Translations under genes and position numbers: made by a program | The notes under the pieces: model-generated | Told to the model about the DNA's origin: nothing | What the model saw: the letters and a program-made list of their open reading frames with translations, nothing else | Database searches by the model: none | DNA from: Saprospiraceae bacterium | GTDB lineage: Bacteria; Bacteroidota; Bacteroidia; Chitinophagales; Saprospiraceae | Assembly: GCA_013360405.1 (NCBI GenBank) | Contig: JABWBR010000022.1 | Location: 1 to 62,951 of the forward strand | Reading direction: 5' to 3' | Length of the DNA stretch: 62,951 bases | Part shown: piece after piece, positions 35,775-42,703 of the stretch | Layout of the letters: the number at the start of each line of letters is the position of its first letter | Position numbering within the stretch: the first letter of the stretch is position 1

Positions 35775-36728
35775 TCAGTTTTCTTTAGCAACTTCTTTGT
35801 CAAGTGCAGGCACCGTCTGGAGATAAGCCCAGATGGCTTCCATTTCCTGGTCGTCGAGCAGGCCGAAACGGGGCATAGCGTCGCTCAGGATGCGTTGATC
35901 GGGGCGGGCGCCGGTGCGCACAGCTGCGGAAAATTGCTCTTTTGTCCACGATCCGATGCCGGCCGTTTTGTGCATGGTGATATTAGAGGATACAACTGGA
36001 TTGAAATCCATATCGTGCATGGGGTTGCCGCCGCCGAAATAACGCGGCGATTTTTCAGGTTCAAAATGGTTGTTGGTTTCAAAACTGGCCGAGTGGCAGT
36101 TGAAGCAATCATATACAGCCGTGGCCAGGTATCGACCGTAAGCAATCTGGTCAGTAGCCGGGGGAGCTGTTTTAGGCTTGCCGTCGTAAGGGTAGGGCTT
36201 AAAGGCGCCGAGCTTGATCAACATTTTGGCCAGGAAGCTATACTTCGGCCCGGGGTGTGAAGCTTCGGAAGCTTCCAGGAGGGGCGAGTCGGAACGCAGG
36301 TAGGCAATCAGACAGGCCACGTCTTCATCCGACATCGTCGGGAACGACATATAGGGCCCTGCCCATTCGCCGTTGGGGCGTATGCCTGTGCGGAACAGGT
36401 AGGCCAGCTCGCCATCTTTGTAGCTGCCGATACCTCTTTCGGGATGGTTGGTGATGTTGCGCGACCAGTATTCGCCGAAAGGATCCGTCGCTCGCGAAAA
36501 CAACCTGCCGCTCAATTTGCCGTCTTCGCCCAAGTGACAACCCACGCAATGCGTTTCTATGACTTTCCTGCCGCGGGCCACCGACAAAGAATCGTGCGAC
36601 ACTGTAATGTCGAGCGACTGCGGCTCGAACTTTGGCAAGGGCGTCAATTGTACCCAGGCGGCAAAGGCCACAATAAGCAATACAAAAACGCCTACGATAA
36701 TGCCTAAAATCTTTAATGCCTTTTTCAT
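35775..36728 (-). CDS. Membrane-anchored di-haem c-type cytochrome
   Basis: 317 residues from the ATG at 36728; the frame continues upstream but the signal anchor begins here (MKKALKILGIIVGVFVLLIV). Two haem-binding sites are present: H-C-V-G-C-H-L-G near 50 and D-C-F-N-C-H-S-A near 195. Each domain has a methionine ligand candidate (P-Y-M-S-F-P-T-M-S, D-A-M-P-R-F-G-L). The pattern fits electron-transfer cytochromes of the thiosulfate or alcohol-dehydrogenase subunit type. The electron partner is unknown; it could serve a quinol or hydrogenase chain, but the hydrogenase locus lies 20 kb away. Confidence 0.85.
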   Translation of the reverse strand: MKKALKILGIIVGVFVLLIVAFAAWVQLTPLPKFEPQSLDITVSHDSLSVARGRKVIETHCVGCHLGEDGKLSGRLFSRATDPFGEYWSRNITNHPERGIGSYKDGELAYLFRTGIRPNGEWAGPYMSFPTMSDEDVACLIAYLRSDSPLLEASEASHPGPKYSFLAKMLIKLGAFKPYPYDGKPKTAPPATDQIAYGRYLATAVYDCFNCHSASFETNNHFEPEKSPRYFGGGNPMHDMDFNPVVSSNITMHKTAGIGSWTKEQFSAAVRTGARPDQRILSDAMPRFGLLDDQEMEAIWAYLQTVPALDKEVAKEN

Positions 36729-36848
36729 AGTCAGTAATAGGTTTTGATGATGTAAAACAGTGATTTTGACTATGCAAAAGTACAGGCAAGGCTCCCGCAT
36801 GCGTTATCAATAATGGCGCAAGAGTTTGCAAAAATGTCGCAATCTCCT

Positions 36849-37688
36849 TCAAAACCTTCCCATATTCCGCACAAATACCCACTCTACCACCCAAGGCGCT
36901 ATTTTCGACAATACCCAATTCCATTTTCCGATAGACGAATGTACTACTTTGAATTTTCGACTTGCAATTTGTCGAAGTATTAGATCAGCCGTTTTGGATG
37001 CCGGCGTCTGCCTCACCCCGGCACGCCTGGGTAATCGCTCCAAATGCCCCGCCGCATTGATAACGCTTTTATCTGGGTCATTTTCAGTGAAACCCACATA
37101 GGCAATGCCCACGTGCACCCCCTCCCCGTGAAGTTCCACTTTCAAAGATTCAGCGAAGGCCGTGAGCCCCATCTTGGAGGCGGAATACCCCGAATGGAAA
37201 GGCAAACCTCTGATGGCCGCCAGCGTAGACACGAACAACACGCTGCCTTTGGAAGCCTGCAAGCTGCTCAGCGCATAACGCGTGAGGTATATAGGCCCCA
37301 ACAGGTTGGTGTTGACCTGCGTCTGAAAAACAACGGGATCGGATTCGGCTACGCTGCCTTTTCCCGAAATACCCGCGTTGTTGATCAGGATGTCGATTTT
37401 TCCAAATACGCGCAGCGTTTCTTCCACGATACGCCTGCAATCCTCCGGCCGCCCCACATCCCCTGCCACGGCGTGCACCCTGCCACGGTCACGTAGAGAC
37501 GCAAGATTTTGCGTCTGCATAGGGCCGCCGTCCAGAGACGCAAGATTTTGCGTCTCTACGGCGAGGGCCCTGGCATCCCTGGCATTAACCACCACGCAGG
37601 CGCCCCGGCGCAACAACGCTTCGGCCAGCGCCCTGCCGATACCCATGCGGGCGCCGCTAATGATGGCTACTTTGTCTGTAAAATCCAA
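36849..37688 (-). CDS. Short-chain dehydrogenase/reductase with repeat-derived insertion
   Basis: 279 residues starting at a TTG (37688), two codons after the stop of the epimerase and in the same frame. Core motifs: I-I-S-G-A-R-M-G-I-G-R-A (NAD(P) site), I-N-N-A-G-I-S-G (N-A-G), S-V-L-F-V-S-T-L-A-A (serine), Y-S-A-S-K-M-G-L (YxxxK). Residues about 43-66 (E-T-Q-N-L-A-S-L-D-G-G-P-M-Q-T-Q-N-L-A-S-L) are encoded by two GTAGAGACGCAAAA palindromes inserted between beta-2 and the V-H-A-V-A-G-D-V strand, keeping frame. The C-terminal end is longer than usual by about 20 residues. The substrate is unknown. Confidence 0.9.
   Translation of the reverse strand: MDFTDKVAIISGARMGIGRALAEALLRRGACVVVNARDARALAVETQNLASLDGGPMQTQNLASLRDRGRVHAVAGDVGRPEDCRRIVEETLRVFGKIDILINNAGISGKGSVAESDPVVFQTQVNTNLLGPIYLTRYALSSLQASKGSVLFVSTLAAIRGLPFHSGYSASKMGLTAFAESLKVELHGEGVHVGIAYVGFTENDPDKSVINAAGHLERLPRRAGVRQTPASKTADLILRQIASRKFKVVHSSIGKWNWVLSKIAPWVVEWVFVRNMGRF
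37492..37560. repeat. Two GTAGAGACGCAAAA palindromes inside a coding sequence
   Basis: Copies at 37492-37520 and 37533-37560 lie within the SDR gene, translated as T-Q-N-L-A-S-L twice. The intergenic copies of the same element in this window are about the same length. Confidence 0.9.
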
Positions 37689-37694
37689 GGCGGG

Positions 37695-38690
37695 TTATTT
37701 TGGTGATGAAAAGGCGTCATATTCCTTCATCCAGTCGAAGGCTTCCTGAATGGCAGTTTTGATGGGCGTTTGGGGCAATTGCAATTCCTGTCTTGCTTTT
37801 GCCGGCGAATAGTAATGATTGTCGAGCGACATGAGCCCCATGGGGTAACTCACCAGCGGCTGTTTGCCGGTTAAACGTGCCCATACAGTGGCGAACCGGC
37901 AGTAGCTTTTTACCAAAAAAACCGGCAATCGAAAAGTAGGCGGCTTTCCTCCCGTGACTTCCGCAATGGCGGTGAATATTTCTTGGTAGTTGAGATTTTC
38001 ATTTCCCAAAATATAACATTCTCCAATAGTGCCCATCTCAAGCGCATTGGCGATGGCCACGCACACGTCTTTTACCGACACATAACACCTGCCGCCCCGG
38101 GTGTAGCCTTTGATTTTGTTGCGGTAAACGGCCTCGATGATCAGTCCGGTGCCTTTTGGCGAGGCAAAAGGCCCGATCATAAACGCGGGGTTGACGACAA
38201 GCGCCGGCAATCCTTTTTCTTTTACCATAGCCAGCACCAACTGCTGTGCGGCGTATTTGGTGTCCATGTAGTCCAACCCGTATTTGTACCCCTCGTAGGG
38301 CCGCGTCTCGTTGCCCGGGTCGGCTTTTGTGCCAAAACCGAAGGAATTGGCCGTGCCCACGTGTACCACCCGCTTAAGTCCCTCTGCAAGCGCCGCCTCC
38401 ATAGCATGTCGAGTGCCCTCGATATTTACCCGCTGCTGAATGGACGAGCGGTACGGCCAAATGGTGATGACGGCCGCCACGTGTATGAGCGCCTCGCAAC
38501 CCCGCATGGCACTGCGCAAGCTTGCAGGATCGAGCAGGTTGCCGTAGCGTTTTTCGATGGGCAGGCCTTCGAGTGTGGGGGTTGCTCTTCCCTCTTCTAC
38601 AAATGCGACAAGGCTGTGCCCCCTGAGCAATAACTCCCGCACCAGATTGCTGCCCACAAAGCCGTCGGCGCCGGTGATTATTATTTTCAT
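37695..38690 (-). CDS. NAD-dependent epimerase/dehydratase (extended SDR)
   Basis: 331 residues from the ATG at 38690. Motifs: I-I-I-T-G-A-D-G-F-V-G-S-N-L-V-R (Rossmann), G-T-A-N-S-F-G-F-G (serine region), Y-M-D-T-K-Y-A (YxxxK variant), V-V-N-P-A-F-M-I-G-P. It resembles the dihydroflavonol-reductase/sterol-dehydrogenase-like branch. It forms an operon with the SDR that follows in frame. A role in lipid or polyketide reduction is possible but not shown. Confidence 0.85.
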   Translation of the reverse strand: MKIIITGADGFVGSNLVRELLLRGHSLVAFVEEGRATPTLEGLPIEKRYGNLLDPASLRSAMRGCEALIHVAAVITIWPYRSSIQQRVNIEGTRHAMEAALAEGLKRVVHVGTANSFGFGTKADPGNETRPYEGYKYGLDYMDTKYAAQQLVLAMVKEKGLPALVVNPAFMIGPFASPKGTGLIIEAVYRNKIKGYTRGGRCYVSVKDVCVAIANALEMGTIGECYILGNENLNYQEIFTAIAEVTGGKPPTFRLPVFLVKSYCRFATVWARLTGKQPLVSYPMGLMSLDNHYYSPAKARQELQLPQTPIKTAIQEAFDWMKEYDAFSSPK

Positions 38691-38795
38691 ATGGGTAAAA
38701 ATACAATTCTGCCTGTTATCATTTTCTAAAATAAGTGGCTTCAAATACCAAAAAAAGGCCGTTACTTCGTTTGTGAACTTTACAAACAATCGTAC

Positions 38796-40367
38796 ATGCG
38801 CAATCTACCCCCCACCCTGCTTGCGCTTTGCTTTGCAGTATCGCATGCTGTGTCGCAAAGCGCCGGTTCGCTCGACCCCGCCTTTGGCAACGGCGGCAAG
38901 GTGATCACCGCTATCACTAATTTCTCCGACGAAGCCGCCGATATAGCCCTGCAGTCCAACGGCCGAATCGTGCTGGCCGGCGCCGCAGATAATGCATTCG
39001 GACTTGCCCGCTACTATTCCGACGGCGACCTCGATAATACTTTTGGCAATGGTGGTAAGGTGCGCACCCTGGTGGGCCCGCTCGAAGACAAAGCTTATGC
39101 AGTGGCTATCCAGTCCGACGGCAAGATCATTTTGGCGGGTTATTCGCTCACTTCGCTCATCGGCAATGCCGCCGAACTGGCGCTGGTGCGGTACACTACC
39201 GGCGGGGCGCTCGATACGGGTTTCGGCAATGGGGGCATCGTACAGGTGCCCCTTAGCGTTAAAGACGCCGCCAATTTCTCCCTGGCGCTCCAAACCGATG
39301 GCAAGATTATCGCCGCCTGTACGCGCCGCTACCCTACTCCGGGCACCGATGTGTCGCTGGTGCGACTACTCTCCAATGGCGAGCTCGATGATAGCTTTAG
39401 CGGCGACGGCATTGCCACTATCCCTATCGGCAGTCTCGACGACGAAGCCTACGCCCTGGCCATCCAATCCGACGGCAAAATCGTGCTGGCCGGCGCCGCC
39501 TATGATGCAGGTGTAGCCGATATAGCGCTGGTTCGCCTGCTGGCCAACGGCTCACCCGATACAAACTTTGGTAATAACGGCGAGGTAATCGCCGGCGTCA
39601 CCAATGCCGACGGCGTTTTTGGGTACGGTATAGCTATTCAACCCGATGGCAAAATCGCCGTGACAGGCACCGCCTATTTCAACGGCGGCGCTACCTCGCA
39701 ATGGGCGCTGTTTCGTTTTATGCCCGACGGCGACCCCGACCCTTCTTTCGGAAATAACGGCACGGTGATTACAACTATCGAAGCTACAGCTTTTGCCGAA
39801 GACCTCGCCATCGATGACGACGGACAACTGCTGGTGGCCGGCTACGGCCCCGTGGAAGGCTCCGGCTTTTACGACTTCACCCTCGCCCGCTTTTTCTCCA
39901 ACGGTGATCCCGATCCCGGCTTCGGCGACGACGGCCTCGCTCGCGCAGGCTTCGGCACCGACTACGCGTCGGCTCACGCCTTAGCCCTGCAACCCGACGG
40001 CCAAATCATCGTGGCCGGCTCTTCTTACCTCGATTTCAATGGCCGCTTCGCGATGGCACGATATAACGGCGGCTTATCAGTAGCCGCTTCCGAACCAATC
40101 GCCGCAGTTTCCGATATGCAGGTATACCCCAACCCCATACGCGATGGCCGCTTCGCCCTCAGCTACCGGCTGAATGAAGCCCAGCACGTCAAAATATCGC
40201 TGGTAGATATGCAAGGCCGCCTCACCACGCTTTTCCTGAACGAAAAACAATCGCAGGGCGCCTCAACCCGGTATTTCAACCTGCCGTCAAATACCCCCAA
40301 CGGCATGTATACGCTGCAAATGACTACACCCTCTCAATTGGCACAGGTGAAGGTGGTGGTGAAGTAG
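38796..40367 (+). CDS. Delta-60 repeat beta-propeller-like protein with T9SS type A domain
   Basis: 523 residues. Residues 1-21 are a signal peptide (MRNLPPTLLALCFAVSHAVS). Residues about 25-420 hold seven units of about 55 residues with the delta-60 pattern: D-x-x-F-G-N-G-G, A-x-A-L-Q-x-D-G-K-I-x-x-A-G, x-x-L-x-R-x-x-x-x-G-x-x-D. Residues about 440-523 are a type A T9SS domain (V-Y-P-N-P-I-R-D-G-R-F start, ending K-V-V-V-K). A surface or secreted adhesin-like role is likely. The stop is followed at once by a GTTATCGG array. Confidence 0.9.
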   Translation: MRNLPPTLLALCFAVSHAVSQSAGSLDPAFGNGGKVITAITNFSDEAADIALQSNGRIVLAGAADNAFGLARYYSDGDLDNTFGNGGKVRTLVGPLEDKAYAVAIQSDGKIILAGYSLTSLIGNAAELALVRYTTGGALDTGFGNGGIVQVPLSVKDAANFSLALQTDGKIIAACTRRYPTPGTDVSLVRLLSNGELDDSFSGDGIATIPIGSLDDEAYALAIQSDGKIVLAGAAYDAGVADIALVRLLANGSPDTNFGNNGEVIAGVTNADGVFGYGIAIQPDGKIAVTGTAYFNGGATSQWALFRFMPDGDPDPSFGNNGTVITTIEATAFAEDLAIDDDGQLLVAGYGPVEGSGFYDFTLARFFSNGDPDPGFGDDGLARAGFGTDYASAHALALQPDGQIIVAGSSYLDFNGRFAMARYNGGLSVAASEPIAAVSDMQVYPNPIRDGRFALSYRLNEAQHVKISLVDMQGRLTTLFLNEKQSQGASTRYFNLPSNTPNGMYTLQMTTPSQLAQVKVVVK

Positions 40368-40498
40368 GGGTTATCGGTTATCGGTTGTGGTTTTTTTTCA
40401 AAAACAATCAAGCATCCAACATCAAAAATCAAACATACTTTCACATCCTTCTAAATCGCCCAAATCCTAGTTAAAAGACTCCAAGGCAGCCGAATGTC

Positions 40499-40573
40499 GA
40501 TTGCGGAATTCGGACTGCGGATTGCGGATTTATCCTGGTTCAATCCGAATTCCAAAATCCGAATTCCGAAATT
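40499..40573. repeat. GATTGCGG two-armed array
   Basis: GATTGCGGAATTCGGACTGC and similar words (40499-40530) are complementary to CCGAATTCC and AATCCGAATTCC words (40542-40573). Another word family of the two-armed type. Confidence 0.75.
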
Positions 40574-40681
40574 GTAGCATGTTCGTTTCGACTCCGCTCA
40601 TCGAACGGCCACCGATTGCAAGCGTGATAGTTGAGGAGGTGATTTGAGATCACCGCCTGAATTGTCTACGAAGTTTTTCCT

Positions 40682-40751
40682 TTCCGTGAAATCCGTTTAA
40701 TCTGTGGAGTCCGTGATTCAAACACCCGGGCCTGGTTGTCTGAATCACGGA
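40682..40751. repeat. TCCGTGATTCA inverted pair with TCCGTGAAATCC element
   Basis: TCCGTGATTCA (40710-40720) is complementary to TGAATCACGGA (40741-40751). The left flank repeats the element at 19,811-19,854 (TCCGTGAAATCC followed by AxTCCGTGATTCAxACAC). Confidence 0.75.
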
Positions 40752-40819
40752 TTGAAATGAATGAGAATGTTTATCTTAGCACGATCATATTTTTTCATAA
40801 AAATAAAACACCACCCCTC

Positions 40820-41782
40820 ATGAAACCCATTCTAACCCTGGTTTGCCTTGCCTTAATGCTGGCCACTCCAACGCTTGCACAGGAAAACCTCACTGCCGAC
40901 ACCGAATTTTTCAAACAAAAATCGCAGGATTACCAGCGCTGGATGGACCAAAACGGCCTCGGGCGGTATTTGAAAGTGCAGGACCTGCGCGTAGAACCCG
41001 AACTCGTGCGGCTTTATCTCGGGTTTCAAAGCCACCATATCGATAGCATAGTCGGTATATGGCACCAGATGAAAGCAGCGCATGAATCCAACCCCGGGCT
41101 GACATTCGAGGAATCGCTGTTGTCCCGCATGGCAAATCTCATGGGGCTGGGCGAAGAAGAAGCGGTCATTGAGATTTACGACACCTACGACAAGTACCAG
41201 GAGCCACTTTTTTTTCGGGGCATTTATTTTGATAAAAATCGCATTCAGGTAGTAGAAAACAACCCCAAAGGAGAAAAAAACCGCTACATCTCCGTCAATC
41301 CTTCGGATATTAAGACCAACAAAAAATCGGAGAAAATAGCCCTCACTAAAAAATACACCAAAGAGTACGTATTTGATCAAATCATGCAGTTTGCCCGGCA
41401 GAAATACGGCAAGTCGCCCTGCGACGAGCGCAAACCGGCCATCCATCCCAAACTCCACGAAGACCACCTTCGCTTTGAGGTGAGCGACCTGTGCCGCGAA
41501 GTCGTTAAAGAGGCAGAAAACCCCACGATATGCCGCTGGCTGCGAAGCCTGGGCTACAACTGCGACTGGACCACCCGCGAGTTGCTGAGCTTTACATTCG
41601 TCTACTTGCCTACCACAGACGGCTTTACCCTGCACCTAGTGTTGGACGGCCGCGTAGGCAGCGGCTACTACAAAACCGTCAAGCGTGCCGGCTACATGGA
41701 TATGGATCTCGATTTTAAAGAAGAACTGGAAGAATACGCCGATCAAATTTCCCTGGAAATTAAAAAATTCCTAACCCGCTAA
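40820..41782 (+). CDS. Secreted protein of unknown function, operon partner of the EAD11-like gene
   Basis: 320 residues from the ATG at 40820, which starts a signal peptide (MKPILTLVCLALMLATPTLA). The earlier TTG at 40736 would add 28 non-signal residues. The rest is a mixed alpha/beta domain with a cluster of cysteines (C-D-E-R, D-L-C-R-E, T-I-C-R-W-L-R-S-L-G-Y-N-C-D-W) and no known catalytic motif. The next gene starts 4 bases after its stop, so they are co-expressed; the pair may be a sensor and a transducer. No homologue is recognised. Confidence 0.7.
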   Translation: MKPILTLVCLALMLATPTLAQENLTADTEFFKQKSQDYQRWMDQNGLGRYLKVQDLRVEPELVRLYLGFQSHHIDSIVGIWHQMKAAHESNPGLTFEESLLSRMANLMGLGEEEAVIEIYDTYDKYQEPLFFRGIYFDKNRIQVVENNPKGEKNRYISVNPSDIKTNKKSEKIALTKKYTKEYVFDQIMQFARQKYGKSPCDERKPAIHPKLHEDHLRFEVSDLCREVVKEAENPTICRWLRSLGYNCDWTTRELLSFTFVYLPTTDGFTLHLVLDGRVGSGYYKTVKRAGYMDMDLDFKEELEEYADQISLEIKKFLTR

Positions 41783-41786
41783 TCCC

Positions 41787-42497
41787 ATGAAAGACGAGAT
41801 CAACCAGCTGATTGCCAAAGGCAAATTGGAGGACGCCCTCAACCGCCTTGGCGCTGCCGCCCGGTCCCTGTCGGCACACGAGGCAGCCGATGCCGTCACC
41901 GTGCTGGAGGCCCGCCTGGCCGACAACCGGCAAAAGGCCATCCTGGATACCCACGACCCCGATGAAATTTCGCGCGAGCGCAACAGCATATCGGTTGCCG
42001 CCCTGCAAATCCTGAAAAACCTACCCGACGAGCCGCTCGCCCAGGCGCCACCGGCGAAGGGCCTCACCGAGCAGGCCATGAAGGCGCATATCATGGCGCT
42101 CACTTTTGTGGTAAAAATCGGCGTACTCCTGTGGTTGTTCAACCACTGGCAATCCGGCGGCTTCAGCGAAGACCAGTTTTACGGCACGCTCACGCTGCTC
42201 ATCCCGGTCTTGGCGGCATACGGCGCGGTGATGTTCCAGGATTTTTTGGATCATCGCCATCATCAGCTTTCGGCTCCACAGGCCCAACCCCGTATACGCC
42301 GCAGTGTACAGTGGACGATTTACGGGGTTATCCTGGGCTACGGCGTGGCCTTGTGCATCGCCATCGGCGCCAAAGCACAGGGGAGCATAGCAAGTTATGC
42401 CGGCTTTTCGGGACTGCTGGCAATAATCGAGAGCGGCCTGGGCATTTACCTATCGCGCATTGTGAGGACTTTTTTTCCGGAGAAGAATAAAAATTGA
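41787..42497 (+). CDS. Membrane protein with N-terminal effector-associated-domain-like (EAD11) region
   Basis: 236 residues. Residues about 1-85 are helical with the pattern I-N-Q-L-I-A-K-G-K-L-E-D-A-L-N-R-L, V-T-V-L-E-A-R-L-A-D-N-R-Q and S-R-E-R-N-S-I-S-V-A-A-L-Q-I-L, which fits EAD11 (leucine-heptad adaptor helices described for Bacteroidota conflict systems). Four membrane segments follow at about 100-122, 130-152, 172-192 and 200-222. In EAD systems the adaptor links a sensor to an effector such as a caspase; here membrane segments take the effector place. The assignment is by pattern only. Confidence 0.65.
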   Translation: MKDEINQLIAKGKLEDALNRLGAAARSLSAHEAADAVTVLEARLADNRQKAILDTHDPDEISRERNSISVAALQILKNLPDEPLAQAPPAKGLTEQAMKAHIMALTFVVKIGVLLWLFNHWQSGGFSEDQFYGTLTLLIPVLAAYGAVMFQDFLDHRHHQLSAPQAQPRIRRSVQWTIYGVILGYGVALCIAIGAKAQGSIASYAGFSGLLAIIESGLGIYLSRIVRTFFPEKNKN

Positions 42498-42521
42498 AAA
42501 AAGAAGCCGGTACGCGTCACC

Positions 42522-42703
42522 CTGTCACCACCCGGGGTGCTCCCAAGCCGTCACCACCCGGGGTGCTCCCAAGCCGTCACCACCCGGAGTGCTCCGCAGC
42601 CGTCACCACCCGGGGTGCTCCCAAGCCGTCACCACCCGGAGTGCTCCCAAGCCGTCACCACCCGGGGTGCTCCCAAGCCGTCACCACCTACGGCGCTTCC
42701 CCG
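42522..42703. repeat. 26-base minisatellite between convergent genes
   Basis: Six near-identical 26-base units (starts 42522, 42548, 42574, 42600, 42626, 42652) plus a degenerate seventh (42678-42703). The unit contains CACCCGGGGTG, an 11-base palindrome, and the GTGACGG core on the minus strand. The array starts 24 bases after the stop of the EAD11-like gene and its last, degenerate unit covers the last residues and stop of the helicase gene. Confidence 0.9.

Larger units (their letters stand above)
40368..40819. other. Gene-free stretch built mainly of repeat arrays
   Basis: Contents in order: GGTTATCGGTTATCGGTTGT at 40369-40388, single-arm AAGCATCCAACATC words near 40,410-40,440, a two-armed GATTGCGG array at 40499-40573, and a TCCGTGATTCA inverted pair at 40682-40751. 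No gene and no clear terminator T-run is seen. A weak TATCTTAG near 40,770 might be part of the promoter of the following gene. Confidence 0.7.

Noticed and set aside
42522-42703. A CRISPR array
   Set aside because: The 26-base units are joined head to tail without unique spacers and there are no cas genes nearby.
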